Shown here: positions 27,195-36,691 of the stretch, piece by piece | How the letters are laid out: the number at the start of each line of letters is the position of its first letter | How positions within the stretch are numbered: the first letter of the stretch is position 1 | NCBI GenBank assembly: GCA_900314535.1 | Contig: OMVT01000002.1 | Span: forward strand, 62,001 to 126,000 | DNA: 64,000 nt | Direction of reading: 5' to 3' | Origin: an uncultured Olsenella sp. | GTDB lineage: Bacteria; Actinomycetota; Coriobacteriia; Coriobacteriales; Atopobiaceae | Program-made: the position numbers and the translations under genes | Notes under the pieces: generated by a model | What the model was told of the DNA's origin: nothing | The model's input: the letters and a program-made list of their open reading frames with translations, nothing else | The model's database searches: none

Positions 27195-27968
27195 ATGAAG
27201 CGTCTGCTTCTGAGAGCTGACGATCTGGGATACAGCTACGCCGTGAATCTCGGTATCGTCCGTGCCGTGAAGGATGGGGTCATACGCTCCGTGGGGCTCA
27301 TGCCGAACATGCCGGAGGCCAAACGCGGGCTCTCCTGGCTCAGAAACGAAGACATCGCGATTGGCCAGCACACGAATGTCTGCCTCGGCACGCCGTGCGC
27401 AGACCCTGCGACGATTCCGAGCCTGGTGGACGAAGAGGGCCAGCTCAAGAGCAGCAGGACCTTCCGCCAGAGCTTCAGAGAGGGCATCGATTTCGTCGAC
27501 TACGACGATGCGGTGCGCGAGATCGAGGCGCAGCATGCCCGCTTTGTCGAGCTCGTGGGCAGGGAGCCCGACTACTTCGAGGCACATGCCGTCATGTCGA
27601 AGACGCTGAACCAGGCAATCTCTGATGTGGCAGCAAAGCACCACCTGAGGGAGCAGAAGGCCTCCTTCGACCCCGCAAACCACGTACTCTGCGGCACGAC
27701 CGAGGTCCGCATGTTCTGCGAGGACATGCTGCCACCCGAGCAGTACCATCCGACAGACTTCATCCACCGCACGGCAGAGGGCCTCAAGGACGGCGAGACC
27801 GGAGTCATAGTGCTGCATCCAGGATATCTCGATGCCTACATCCTGGAACATTCCTCCCTCACACAGAACCGTACGAAAGAGGTCGATGCCCTGATCGATC
27901 CTGACCTCAGAGCCTGGCTCGAAGCGCAGGAAGACCTCGAGCTCATCGACTATCGGGATATCGCCTAG
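27195..27968 (+). CDS. chbG: YdjC/ChbG-family carbohydrate deacetylase
   Basis: 257 residues. Family metal site: RADDLGYSYAVN (Asp-Asp at about residues 8-9), GQHTNVCLG (His) and VLHPGYLDA (His). ChbG removes an acetyl group from phosphorylated chito-oligosaccharides. ATG at 27195 has AAAGGATGG upstream; an in-frame ATG at 27162 is the alternative. It follows the PTS gene by about 40 bases and is the last gene before a hairpin terminator. Confidence 0.9.
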   Translation: MKRLLLRADDLGYSYAVNLGIVRAVKDGVIRSVGLMPNMPEAKRGLSWLRNEDIAIGQHTNVCLGTPCADPATIPSLVDEEGQLKSSRTFRQSFREGIDFVDYDDAVREIEAQHARFVELVGREPDYFEAHAVMSKTLNQAISDVAAKHHLREQKASFDPANHVLCGTTEVRMFCEDMLPPEQYHPTDFIHRTAEGLKDGETGVIVLHPGYLDAYILEHSSLTQNRTKEVDALIDPDLRAWLEAQEDLELIDYRDIA

Positions 27969-27989
27969 AGCGAGGCATCATCCTCAGCA

Positions 27990-28030
27990 GAAGGCAGCAC
28001 TGCAGACAAGCAGGGCTGCCTTCTCGCTTT
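27990..28030 (+). terminator. Terminator of the licT-PTS-chbG operon
   Basis: GAAGGCAGC (27990-27998) pairs with GCTGCCTTC (28015-28023), followed by TCGCTTTG. The T tract is short. Confidence 0.6.
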
Positions 28031-28041
28031 GTCCGAACATA

Positions 28042-28239
28042 TCAATCAGACTGCCGTTTCTGCCTCGGCGTAAGCATGTAGCGCGCATTGCGTCTGTCGC
28101 TCTGCTTCATCAGGACTCCGGCATCCGTCAGCTGCTGAAGTATTTCCCGTACGCGCCGGGCGCTCAGACCAAGGGCTCCGGCAACCAAGGAAGCACTAAT
28201 TTCTTCATGCTCGCCGAAGAGTGCCCATATTGCAGCCAT
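28042..28239 (-). CDS. Small winged-helix protein or C-terminal remnant
   Basis: 65 residues with one HTH: SASLVAGALGLSARRVREIL, then LTDAGVLMKQSDRRNARYML. It resembles the C-terminal winged helix of Fic or MarR-like proteins. An in-frame stop lies just before the ATG, so it is either a genuinely small regulator or the last part of a lost larger gene. A 12-bp inverted repeat (28241-28274) lies directly at its start. Confidence 0.45.
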   Translation of the reverse strand: MAAIWALFGEHEEISASLVAGALGLSARRVREILQQLTDAGVLMKQSDRRNARYMLTPRQKRQSD

Positions 28240-28240
28240 C

Positions 28241-28274
28241 CTATCGGCGGCTTATCGGAGATAGCCGCCGATAG
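28241..28274. repeat. 12-bp inverted repeat at the start of the small winged-helix gene
   Basis: CTATCGGCGGCT (28241-28252) and AGCCGCCGATAG (28263-28274) are perfect complements around a 10-base centre. A possible autoregulatory operator. Confidence 0.55.
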
Positions 28275-28642
28275 ACTGGCTTGGCGAATCCCCAGCCCCT
28301 GGAATGGCATGGTATACGGGCATTCACGCACCGGTGTCTGTCATGACATCGGCAGGGCCGCAGTGCCACTCCTGGCATCGAGGGGCGCAGAAACACGTTG
28401 CTGCCATCTTCCTCGAACCCCAGCACAGCACAGATTTTGAAAGCACATGCCGCATCGTCGCCGCCCAGGGTGGATGGACGGCCAAAAAGGCATGCCCTGA
28501 ATCGGCGGCAGACACTCGCCTTCCGGCCAGGCCGCAGAAAAGATCTCAGGAGGGCATAGATCCGTCCTGCTTCTGCCAGGAACGTTCTCCATCGCTGCTG
28601 TCTATCCATGAGGCTGCAGGAGGTCTGAAGTCAGATGGCGGA
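28275..28642. other. Gene-free stretch
   Basis: About 370 bases with no credible gene; frames on both strands have no domain or ribosome site. Confidence 0.5.
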
Positions 28643-29107
28643 CTAGCCCTGCGCCCCGAAATCGCAGACCGCGCTGATTGCCTGAGCGACCGCCTCGAGG
28701 CCTTCGGCATCGGCAGCCGAGAAGCGGTTCTTGAAGGTGCTGTCGATATCGAGCACGCCGACAAGCTGTCCTTTGCTGTGTATGGGGACGACAATCTCCG
28801 ACTGGGAAGCGCTGTCGCAGGCGATATGTCCCGGGAAGGCGTGGACATCGGGCACGACCTGGGTCTTGTCTGTCTGGGCTGCCGTGCCGCAGACACCTTT
28901 GCCAACGGGGATATGCACGCAGGCCACCTTGCCCTGGAAGGGGCCAAGCACGAGCTGGCCATCCCTCATCAGATAGAAGCCTGCCCAGCTGATGCGCTCC
29001 ATTGCCTCGAAGATGAGCGCAGAAGCATTCGGAAGGAAGCAGTACCAGGCAGGCTCTGCCTCGGCAATGGATGAGATCTGTTCGCACAGCAGCTCGAAGT
29101 CAGTCAT
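28643..29107 (-). CDS. msrC: Free methionine-(R)-sulfoxide reductase, GAF domain (fRMsr)
   Basis: 154 residues, a single GAF domain. The fRMsr cysteines are in GKGVCGTAAQ and HIACDSASQSEIVVPI, with LVGVLDIDSTFKNRF at the C-terminus. It repairs oxidised free methionine using thioredoxin. ATG at 29107 with GAGGAG six bases upstream; a longer frame to 29233 has no ribosome site. Monocistronic. The third family cysteine could not be placed with certainty. Confidence 0.92.
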   Translation of the reverse strand: MTDFELLCEQISSIAEAEPAWYCFLPNASALIFEAMERISWAGFYLMRDGQLVLGPFQGKVACVHIPVGKGVCGTAAQTDKTQVVPDVHAFPGHIACDSASQSEIVVPIHSKGQLVGVLDIDSTFKNRFSAADAEGLEAVAQAISAVCDFGAQG

Positions 29108-29287
29108 GCCAGCTCCTCGGTCGTTCGGGTTTCCGTCAGTATGCTGCCAGAAGGCCGCATTGTCCAACGCGGGGACAAAGGACCATAACTGGCTGGTTCC
29201 TGGATCCCTTATTCCGCGTGCCCCTTCCGCCATTCCGGCAGACTCCTGCCGCGCCAGGATGCGGAGGCCCTGAGGAAGCTGCTGAGC

Positions 29288-29925
29288 TCAAGATAGCCCA
29301 GAAGATAGGACAATCTCTTCGGTATCCAAGGCGGCAGCAGACAGATGGTGCTTTGCAAGAAGCTCGCATGCATGGTTGAGCTGCTTCTGGAACGTCGTGC
29401 CTTCGTCTGAGAGCCTGCGCTGGAACGTGCGCCTGCTCACGCCGAGACGGCGCGCGATATCGTCCGCGCCCCACTCTCCTGCCGGCAAGGCCTCGATGAG
29501 GGCACTCCTGACATGTGACGAGAACGACTCGTCCGTCTCGAGCTCTGCAAGCCTGCGTCCGAGCTCGGACTCGAAATAGCTCCACATCGCATCGCTTGCG
29601 CGCACGAACGGCATATCCCTGTCGGACGAGGCAAAGGACAGGATATTCCTCGGTCCCGCCTCGATAGCGCATCCCAGATAGGCTGCAGACGAGCTGTCTT
29701 CAGGCACTTCCTGCATCTCGGCTGCGACAGGCGAGATATCCTGCTTCGTGGCCTTGCGGATGCGGTTCACGAGGAAGGCGAATTCCACCTCGACACGGAA
29801 TGCTGGCATCCTGAGCTCTGCATCCCCGCAGGTCATCTCGACCGAGAGCGTGCCTTCCCCCTCATGCACGTTGAACTCCATAGGCCCGATGAGGCGCTTG
29901 CAGCGGGCAAGGCGCCCGATGCATG
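29288..29925 (-). pseudogene. AraC-family regulator fragment (both ends lost)
   Basis: Keeps the end of an arabinose-binding-like N-terminal domain (PF12625 type) and the HTH_18 start: GADDIARRLGVSRRTFQRRL and GTTFQKQLNHACELLAKHHL. The second HTH helix pair is cut (LDTEEIVLSSGLS, then stop), and the first ~130 residues are missing. Upstream it runs directly into an SDR gene fragment in another frame, so a deletion joined the two. Confidence 0.8.
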
Positions 29926-30252
29926 CCCTTCCATCGTGCGCTCGCGGACGAAGTCGCCCTGTCCGCCGAAGGCGGCATTGTTGATGATGGCATCAGGCTC
30001 CCAGCCGTTGGCATGGCAGGCGTCGTAGATCTTCTGGGCCGCATCGGGGCTGGAGTGGTCTGCTGCGATGGTCACGGCCTTCACGCCGTGCTTCTCCTTC
30101 ATCTCCTCGGCCTGGGCATCGAGCTTCTTCTGGCTGCGCCCCACGAGGATGAGGTCACCACCCTTGCTGGCATGGATGTCTTAGAAGCAGGAGCCGAGCC
30201 CGCCGTAGGAACCGGTGATGAGGGCTGCGTTGCTGAGCGTTGCGTTCTTCAT
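29926..30252 (-). pseudogene. Short-chain dehydrogenase fragment with in-frame stop
   Basis: Starts MKNATLSNAALITGSYGGLG (Rossmann glycine motif); codon 24 is TAA (30181-30183). The frame then continues GGDLILVGRSQKKLDAQAEE and PDAIINNAAFGGQGDFVRE (NNAA motif), ending where the AraC fragment begins. The YxxxK catalytic part is absent. Two independent lesions make this a clear pseudogene. Confidence 0.85.
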
Positions 30253-30686
30253 GATGTAGGTTCATTCCCCTGTGCGGCCCTTCCTAGCCGCTTCTTCTTG
30301 ACGGTTAAGAGATTACGGGGGAGGGGCTCATCGCAGAACATCAGTGTGTGCCAGCCTGCTATCAGATTGCGCCACAGCGTCCCAAGGAATCTCTCATGCA
30401 GAGCGGGAAGAGCGCTACTGTCTATTAGCTCTCTCAATTGGATAGCTACTATCTACCTACTATCTAAATTACTCTTCAATTTTCATTGTATTGGGGGCGG
30501 ATTTTCAGAGCAAGTGCAACGCCTGTGAGCAGAAGACCTCCTCAGGTACTTCCAGCCGAGGCGCTTGCGCGGTCTGCGGCTGAGCATAGCATGCCGAAAG
30601 CAGAAGTGGTCGATAGACCCTCTCTCTTTCAAATCGTGCTCCGCAGGAACCAAAAAGCCTGTCAGGCAGCACCAGCCAGTTCTCGG
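30253..30686. other. Intergenic stretch with AT-rich direct repeats
   Basis: Contains an AT-rich patch (30420-30490) that stands out from the GC-rich surroundings and carries the tandem pair listed separately. No gene is apparent. Confidence 0.5.
30446..30466. repeat. Direct repeat CTACTATCTA x2, period 11
   Basis: CTACTATCTA occurs at 30446-30455 and 30457-30466, one helical turn apart, upstream of the SDR/AraC fragments. Spacing suits a tandem activator site. Confidence 0.55.
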
Positions 30687-30893
30687 ATGGTCCGTACCAA
30701 TAAATCCGAAGATGCATTCATCTCCGCACTTGAAGAGCTTGGAGATGCAAGGACATCAGAAATCGCCGAGCACTCCGGACTTCCCCGGAGCACGGCATCA
30801 AGAGCCCTGAAGCAGCTTATGCAGAAGGGGCTGGTCGCTGTGTCGCCAGGAGCCACGACAAGTCCGACCAGACGCTATACCCTTACAATCTGA
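30687..30893 (+). CDS. Small winged-helix DNA-binding protein or remnant
   Basis: 68 residues from ATG at 30687. One MarR/IclR-like winged helix: EDAFISALEELGDARTSEIA, then LPRSTASRALKQLMQKGLVA and a wing with SPTRRYTLTI. It may be the C-terminal domain of a lost AlbA_2-type or Fic-type protein, as several such remnants lie in this window. No ribosome site is obvious. Confidence 0.45.
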   Translation: MVRTNKSEDAFISALEELGDARTSEIAEHSGLPRSTASRALKQLMQKGLVAVSPGATTSPTRRYTLTI

Positions 30894-30929
30894 GCATCAT
30901 GGCTTCACAGCATCCTTGCCAGCCTCCGA

Positions 30930-32051
30930 TCAGACTGCCTCTGCACTATCGGCGATGCTTGCAAGCTCTGAGATGATGGGGATGTGCTGCGGGCAGGCGC
31001 GCTCGCACTGGCCGCAGCGGATGCAGGCATCTGCAAAGCTGCCATGCCCAGAAATCTTGGCCAGCGCCTCCTGCGACTCCTGGATCTTCCCTTCCCTGAG
31101 ACGCAGGTTCTCCGCTGCAAAGATTTCAGGTATGGGAATCTGCTTCGGACAGCCAGAAGTGCAGTAGTGGCAAGCAGTACAGGGTATGCCGGAAGAGCGA
31201 CCCATGAGCTCCTGCGCCTGTGCGATAGCAGCACGCTCGGCATCATCGAGCGGCTTCATATCACGCATGAAGGAGAGATTGTCCTGCATCTGCTGCACAT
31301 TCGACATGCCCGAGAGCACCGTGAGCACACCTGGAAGCGATGCGGCAAAGCGCAGCGCCCATGAGGCATAGGAAGTGCCTGGCGCTGCCTTGTCGAAGAG
31401 CTCGCGCACCTGACGGGGCGGCTTTGCGAGAGCCCCTCCCTTTACCGGCTCCATAATGATGATGGGGATGTGGTGGGCACGTGCCACCTCGTAGTTTGCA
31501 CGCGAGACGATGCGCGGATTCTCCCAGTCTGCATAGTTGATCTGTAGCTGCACGAAATCCATCTCGGGGTGATCATTGAGAATCTCTTCGAGGAGCTCGG
31601 GCTTTCCATGGAACGAGAATCCGGCCTCGCGTATGAGTCCCTGCCGCTTCAGGTCCTGCACATAGTCCCAGATATGGAACCGGTCATAGCTCCGGTAGTT
31701 CTGCTCCATGAGGCCATGCAGGAGATAGCGGTCGAAATATCCTGCTCCGGTCCGCCCGAGACTTGTCACGAACTGCTTCTTCGCCGCCTTCTCGTTTCTT
31801 ACGAGCATCCAGGCATTGAGCTTCGTCGCAAGCTCAAACTCGGAGCGTTCATGCCGCTCGACAAGCGCCTTGCGCGCTGCCTCTTCGGAGCCGGGATAGA
31901 CATAGGCCGTATCGAAATAGCGGAAGCCCGCTGAGAGAAAGAGGTCGACCATCTCCTCCATCTGGCGTATATCGATGGAAAGACCTCTTCTCGGCAGCCT
32001 CATGAGGCCGAATCCGAGCTTTGGATAGGCTGCAATCTCTTGTGCATCCAT
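30930..32051 (-). CDS. Aldo/keto reductase with C-terminal 4Fe-4S ferredoxin domain
   Basis: 373 residues. AKR barrel: PKLGFGLMRLPRRG, the Tyr/Lys site in FDTAYVYPGSEE and FELATKLNAW, and DRYLLHGLMEQNY. C-terminal cluster motifs are CTACHYCTSGCP and CIRCGQCERACP (about residues 295-355). COG1453-type; reduces unknown carbonyls, probably with ferredoxin-linked electrons. Monocistronic. Confidence 0.92.
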   Translation of the reverse strand: MDAQEIAAYPKLGFGLMRLPRRGLSIDIRQMEEMVDLFLSAGFRYFDTAYVYPGSEEAARKALVERHERSEFELATKLNAWMLVRNEKAAKKQFVTSLGRTGAGYFDRYLLHGLMEQNYRSYDRFHIWDYVQDLKRQGLIREAGFSFHGKPELLEEILNDHPEMDFVQLQINYADWENPRIVSRANYEVARAHHIPIIIMEPVKGGALAKPPRQVRELFDKAAPGTSYASWALRFAASLPGVLTVLSGMSNVQQMQDNLSFMRDMKPLDDAERAAIAQAQELMGRSSGIPCTACHYCTSGCPKQIPIPEIFAAENLRLREGKIQESQEALAKISGHGSFADACIRCGQCERACPQHIPIISELASIADSAEAV

Positions 32052-32137
32052 GGAAATCCCCTCTCGCCGCTTGAGGAGAGCATAGCGGAGAGAGGGGATG
32101 CTGTCGCAATCAGATGGTGCCAGAATGGCGTTCTTTG

Positions 32138-32650
32138 CTAATGGGATGTTCCGGCGCAGTCTGCAGGTCCGCCACGCAGGATTCTGAGGCCATGTCCCAC
32201 GGCGTCAATCACGGCCGTGATGTTCTCGACTGCCGCCTTCGGGCTGCCAGGGAGATTGATGATGAGCGTGCGGGAGCAGATGCCGGCGACCTCGCGCGAC
32301 AGGCAGGCACGCGGGGTGATGGCAAGAGAGGCTGCACGCATCGCTTCGGGGATGCCAGGCGCCATGCGCTCGCAGACACAAGCTGTCGCCTCGGGCGTCA
32401 CATCGCGGGGCGAGAAGCCCGTGCCGCCCGTCGTGAGCACGAGGGCGATATCCTGCTCTGCTGCATCCTTCAGCGCCTGCTCGATCTCTTCCGTCTCATC
32501 GGGCACGATCTTCGTGCCGACGACCCGGTAGCCCTTCTCCTCGAGGAGCGCGACGAGCGCAGGGCCGCTTGCATCGGTGCGCTCTCCTCTCGACGAGCGG
32601 TCGCTCACCGTGAGGACGAAGGCCGAATAGACCGTCTTCTCTTCTTCCAT
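32138..32650 (-). CDS. mog: Molybdopterin adenylyltransferase, Mog/MoaB family
   Basis: 170 residues. Adenylates molybdopterin before metal insertion. Motifs: FVLTVSDRSSRGERTDASG, LVLTTGGTGFSPRDVTPEA and INLPGSPKAAVENI. ATG at 32650, 5 bases after the stop of the MoeA-like gene. Last gene of the long molybdenum/selenium operon. Confidence 0.93.
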   Translation of the reverse strand: MEEEKTVYSAFVLTVSDRSSRGERTDASGPALVALLEEKGYRVVGTKIVPDETEEIEQALKDAAEQDIALVLTTGGTGFSPRDVTPEATACVCERMAPGIPEAMRAASLAITPRACLSREVAGICSRTLIINLPGSPKAAVENITAVIDAVGHGLRILRGGPADCAGTSH

Positions 32651-32655
32651 GATGC

Positions 32656-33702
32656 TCACTTTCCGAAGGGGCAGACAGGATAGGTGCAGGTCGGACACCT
32701 GAGGCACAGGCCGCCTTCGCCGAGCTCGACAAAGTCGCGCTTCTCGAGCGGCACCTCCGCGATGATGCGGGGAAGGACGAGATCGAGCACGGTTGCCGCA
32801 TTGTACATCGCACATCCCGGCACGCCGAGGATGGGAACAGGGCGCTTCTCGTGGCCACGCTCGAGGTAGCCCACAAGCAGCATGGCTCCCGGCAGGACCG
32901 GTGCGCCATATGTCACGATGCGCGCCCCTGCGCGTTTGATGGCGCCCGGCGTGTTGTCATCCGGATCGACGCTCATGCCGCCCGTGCAGAGGATGAGCTC
33001 CGCTCCCTGTTCCTGTGCCTCATCTATCGCTTCCACGATATCGTCCACATCGTCTCCCGGACGCGACGTGAATGTCGTCGTGACGCCGAAGGCAGCAAGC
33101 TTCTCTTCCATGTCAGGGGTGAAGCGGTCCTCGATGAGGCCCTTCTTCACCTCGGAGCCGGTAGCGATGATGGCAGCTGTCAAGATCGAGTAAGGCTTCA
33201 CGGACATGAGCAGATGTCCTCCTGCTGCACGCTCCGCCTTCTCAACTGTGCTCTCCTCCACTACAAGCGGAATCACGCGGGTGCCGGCAAGCGCATCTCC
33301 TGTCTTCACGCCGAAGCCGCCCTTGCGCGTCGCAACCATGACCTCGTCGACCGAGTTCACGGCAAAGAGCCGCTCCGCATCGACGAGGAAGACGCCGTCT
33401 GTCGCTGCATTGATGCCGATTTTGCCTTCGGAGGGCTCGCCCGAAGCCACGGTCCCCTCGCCGAGGCAGAGCGCCGCAAGCCGCTTTGCTGCATCGTTCT
33501 CATGGAGCATGCCCGGCTCCATCTCCCAGACATAGAGATGCTCCTTGCCCATGGAGAGAAGCACGGGGATATCTTCCGGTGCAACCACATGGCCCTTCCT
33601 GAAGCGCGGACCCTTGAAGCGCTCCTTCCCTTCGGGCACGATCTGCGTCATATCGTGGCAGAGCACCTGTCCTGCGGCATCTTCGGTACGTATGAGCTTC
33701 AT
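32656..33702 (-). CDS. MoeA/MoaB-like molybdopterin-binding protein with Cys-rich tail
   Basis: 348 residues. The MPT-binding domain shows AAIIATGSEVKKGLIEDRF, ELILCTGGMSVDPDDNTPGA and PILGVPGCAMYNAA. The N-terminal part is a shortened MoeA-like region. The C-terminus ends with CLRCPTCTYPVCPFGK, a cluster of four cysteines absent from ordinary MoeA and able to bind a metal or Fe-S cluster. It occurs in operons for selenium-dependent molybdenum hydroxylases, where it probably replaces or supplements MoeA. Confidence 0.85.
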   Translation of the reverse strand: MKLIRTEDAAGQVLCHDMTQIVPEGKERFKGPRFRKGHVVAPEDIPVLLSMGKEHLYVWEMEPGMLHENDAAKRLAALCLGEGTVASGEPSEGKIGINAATDGVFLVDAERLFAVNSVDEVMVATRKGGFGVKTGDALAGTRVIPLVVEESTVEKAERAAGGHLLMSVKPYSILTAAIIATGSEVKKGLIEDRFTPDMEEKLAAFGVTTTFTSRPGDDVDDIVEAIDEAQEQGAELILCTGGMSVDPDDNTPGAIKRAGARIVTYGAPVLPGAMLLVGYLERGHEKRPVPILGVPGCAMYNAATVLDLVLPRIIAEVPLEKRDFVELGEGGLCLRCPTCTYPVCPFGK

Positions 33703-33714
33703 CTTTGCCTCCCC

Positions 33715-34185
33715 TTAAGCCTCGTCTTCGGGCACGATGCGGATGGTATCGCCTGCACGCAGGACACCGCTCCTGATTACGATGCAGAATATGCCGTCTG
33801 TCGGCATCACGCACATGCCGGTGAGCCTCCTGATCTCGCAGTCATTGTGGCAGGTCTTGCCGATCTGCGTTACCGCAAGACGTGCCGTTCCCGCATCGAG
33901 CACGGTGCCGACGGGCAGCTCTTTGAGGTCCATGCCGGAAACGAGCACGTTCTCGGCGAAATCTCCCGCATGGAGCTCGAGCCCGCGCTCGCGCATGCGC
34001 TCGACCGCCTCGTCGGCAAGAAGGCTCACCTGGCGATGCCAGTTCCCGGCATGGGCATCGCCTTTGATGCCTGTGCCGACGACGAGGTCAAGATGGTCGA
34101 CCGGAGTCTTCCTCGTCCCCTTCTTCGTGCTGATGCAGCAGGCGAGCACCTGCCCTTCGGGCAGCATACTGTCCCTCTTGCTCAT
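33715..34185 (-). CDS. MOSC-domain protein
   Basis: 156 residues. MOSC fold with [33 protein letters not shown] and the conserved Cys region [12 protein letters not shown]. Such small MOSC proteins are thought to handle the sulfur or selenium of the molybdenum cofactor. It overlaps moaC by four bases. Confidence 0.9.
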   Translation of the reverse strand: MSKRDSMLPEGQVLACCISTKKGTRKTPVDHLDLVVGTGIKGDAHAGNWHRQVSLLADEAVERMRERGLELHAGDFAENVLVSGMDLKELPVGTVLDAGTARLAVTQIGKTCHNDCEIRRLTGMCVMPTDGIFCIVIRSGVLRAGDTIRIVPEDEA

Positions 34186-34661
34186 GCCTCTCCCCTCAGG
34201 AAATGTCCGCTCTTCCCGCCATCCTTCTCGAGCAGGCGGATATCCGTTATCACCATGTCCCGCTGCACCGCTTTTGCCATATCGTAGATGGTGAGGCAGG
34301 CAACAGAGCAGGCCGAGAGTGCCTCCATCTCGACCCCGGTCTTCGCATCGCAGCGGCAGATGGCCTCGACAGAGATGCCATCATCCTCGTAGGCAAAGTG
34401 CACATCGACCCCGGTGAGCGGGATCTGGTGGCACATCGGAATCGTCTCCCACGTCCTCTTTGCTGCCATGATTCCTGCAACCTGTGCGACAGCGAGGACA
34501 TCGCCCTTCTTGATGCCGCCAGACTTGATGAGGGCAAGCGTCTGCTGATTCATGCAGACCTTGCCAGCCGCACGGGCGATGCGATGCGTGACGTCCTTCG
34601 GCGTCACGTCGACCATGCGGGCGCGTCCCTCCTCATTGATGTGCGTGAGCTCTGGCTCCAC
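34182..34661 (-). CDS. moaC: Cyclic pyranopterin monophosphate synthase MoaC
   Basis: 159 residues, full length. Motifs: [31 protein letters not shown], the catalytic region [19 protein letters not shown] and the active-site Asp/Lys in [11 protein letters not shown]. Makes cPMP from the MoaA product. One base separates it from moaA. Confidence 0.96.
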   Translation of the reverse strand: MEPELTHINEEGRARMVDVTPKDVTHRIARAAGKVCMNQQTLALIKSGGIKKGDVLAVAQVAGIMAAKRTWETIPMCHQIPLTGVDVHFAYEDDGISVEAICRCDAKTGVEMEALSACSVACLTIYDMAKAVQRDMVITDIRLLEKDGGKSGHFLRGEA

Positions 34662-34662
34662 G

Positions 34663-35616
34663 CTAGCCTCCTATCTCGTTCATCGGCCGGCACGACTCGC
34701 TCGTGTGGCCATCTGCAATATCCATATGGTGCCCTTCAGGCTTGAGCGCGATAGCACGTCTCAGCGCCTCATCGAGCTCCTTGCCATGAAGCCCCCTGAG
34801 CGGCACCTCGACAGGTGCATGGAGGCAGGGCTTGAGCCTGCCACCCGAGGTCAGCCGGAGCCTTCCGCAGCCACGGCAGAACCTGTGTGTCATGGGCCGT
34901 ATGAGTCCTATCGTCCCTTCCCAGCCAGGAGCGGAGTAGAGCTCTGCCACCCCATCGGTGCCTGCAGGCACAAGGAACGGCAGCTTCTCGAGCACCGCAT
35001 CGGCCGACACGAAGCGCTCGCGTGGCCAGGTGGCGCACTCCCCCATCGGCATGAGCTCGATGAAGCGGACGGACGCCACATCCTTCCTTGCAAGCCCTGC
35101 GACCTGCATCCAGTCATCGTCGTTCACACCGCCCAGAAGGACGCAGTCGATCTTCGTGTCCTCGAATCCTGCCGCGCGTGCTGCCGCAATGCCGGAAAGT
35201 GCATCTCTGAGCTCGCCTGTGCGGGTGATTGTCCGGTAGCGCTCAGGATTGAGCGTATCGAGACTGATATTCAGGCGCGTAAGCCCTGCCTCTTTCAGCT
35301 CTTCTGCCAGAGGTGCCAGGAGCACCCCGTTTGTCGTCATGTCCACTTCCTCGATGTCAGGAATCCGGACAAGCATGCGTACGAGATCGGCAATGCCACG
35401 CCGCACGAGCGGCTCTCCTCCGGTAAGCCGGATCTTGTGCACGCCGAGACGTGCCGTGGCTTCTGCAATCTCTGCAATCTCCTCGAAGGAGAGGATGTCT
35501 CTGTGTGCGCACTTGTGCACGCCCTGCTCAGGCATGCAGTAGATGCAGCGAAGCGAGCAGCGGTCCGTGACAGAAATCCGAAGATAGTCGATCGTCCGTC
35601 CCTCATGGTCACGCAT
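34663..35616 (-). CDS. moaA: GTP 3',8-cyclase MoaA
   Basis: 317 residues. Radical-SAM motif [16 protein letters not shown] (CxxxCxxC, about residues 19-34), [13 protein letters not shown], and the second cluster [20 protein letters not shown] near the C-terminus. Usually ends in GG; here the end is NEIGG, which fits the family's conserved diglycine. The ATG overlaps the modC end by 8 bases. moaD, moaE and moeB homologues are not in this window and must lie elsewhere. Confidence 0.96.
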   Translation of the reverse strand: MRDHEGRTIDYLRISVTDRCSLRCIYCMPEQGVHKCAHRDILSFEEIAEIAEATARLGVHKIRLTGGEPLVRRGIADLVRMLVRIPDIEEVDMTTNGVLLAPLAEELKEAGLTRLNISLDTLNPERYRTITRTGELRDALSGIAAARAAGFEDTKIDCVLLGGVNDDDWMQVAGLARKDVASVRFIELMPMGECATWPRERFVSADAVLEKLPFLVPAGTDGVAELYSAPGWEGTIGLIRPMTHRFCRGCGRLRLTSGGRLKPCLHAPVEVPLRGLHGKELDEALRRAIALKPEGHHMDIADGHTSESCRPMNEIGG

Positions 35617-36691
35617 CTCTGCCGTCCCCCTTCGCATCCGAGATGAGGGGCATGACAGAGGAGGGATCGCAGGAGAGCACGAGCTCGGACGGATTGTCGA
35701 GACGTGCCCATTCGTCCTTGCCGAGCTCATAGCGGAGCTCGGCTGTCCCGGGTGTCTGGAGCATGCAGATGACAGAGAACGGCGACTCGATCGTGCGCAC
35801 GACCGTGCACGAAATTGCGTTCGTGCACGCCTCGTCTGCCTCAGCCACCCGAAAACAGTGGGCACGGATGCCGGCATGGGTCGTGTCTGCAGGAGCCGCG
35901 CCTTCGGTCCCGAGCACGACGCCCCAGTCGGTGCAGTCGAGCCTGCCGTCGGGCAGCACCTGCGCCTTGCTGATGTTCTTGCAGCCAGAGATCAGGGCAG
36001 CTGCCAGAGTCTTCGGATGCGCAAAGAACTCGTGGACCGGCGCGCACTCCTCGGTGCGCCCCTTCGCAATCACGCAGATCTCATCGGCCAGGCGATAGAC
36101 CTCGTCGCGGTTGTGGCTCACGAAGATGGCACCACCGGGGAATAACTTCAGCGTATCGGCGAGCTCGAGCTCGAGCTGCCAGCGGAGATACCCATCGAGG
36201 GCGCTGAACGGCTCATCGAGAAGCAGGATCTGTGGCGAGCCTGCAAGGATGCGTGCAAGCGCGCAGCGCTGCTGCTGGCCACCCGAGAGCTGCGCCGGCT
36301 TCAGGGATTCGAGCCCCGAGAGCTGCATGCGCTCTATCTCTCTATGCGCACGCTCGAGGCGCTCCTCGCGGGTCGCTCCTTCAGCTCCTGCAAGCACATT
36401 CTTCTCGACCGTCATGTTCGGGAAGAGCGCGTACTGCTGGAAGAGGTAGCCGACATGGCGCTTCCTGGCCGGCACATCGATGTGCTGCTCCGCGTCGAAG
36501 AGCACCCGCCCGTTCAGGACGATGCGCCCCTGGTCGGGCTTCATGAGGCCAGCGATAGCCCGGAGCGTCAGGCTCTTGCCACAACCCGATGCTCCGAGGA
36601 GGGCGAATGTCTCATGCGACGTGGCAGTCCTGAAGTGCACATCGAGCTGGAAGCTGCCAAGATCTTTCTCTATATCGACTTCGAGAGACAC
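35609..36691 (-). CDS. modC: Molybdate ABC transporter ATPase ModC
   Basis: 360 residues. Walker A LLGASGCGKSLTLRAI, signature LSGGQQQRCALARI, Walker B LLLDEPFSALD, switch FVSHNRDE. A C-terminal ~120-residue region (KTLAAALISGCKN, then GIRAHCFR) is the TOBE/Mop-like regulatory part. Overlaps modB by 22 bases. Confidence 0.94.
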   Translation of the reverse strand: MSLEVDIEKDLGSFQLDVHFRTATSHETFALLGASGCGKSLTLRAIAGLMKPDQGRIVLNGRVLFDAEQHIDVPARKRHVGYLFQQYALFPNMTVEKNVLAGAEGATREERLERAHREIERMQLSGLESLKPAQLSGGQQQRCALARILAGSPQILLLDEPFSALDGYLRWQLELELADTLKLFPGGAIFVSHNRDEVYRLADEICVIAKGRTEECAPVHEFFAHPKTLAAALISGCKNISKAQVLPDGRLDCTDWGVVLGTEGAAPADTTHAGIRAHCFRVAEADEACTNAISCTVVRTIESPFSVICMLQTPGTAELRYELGKDEWARLDNPSELVLSCDPSSVMPLISDAKGDGRDA

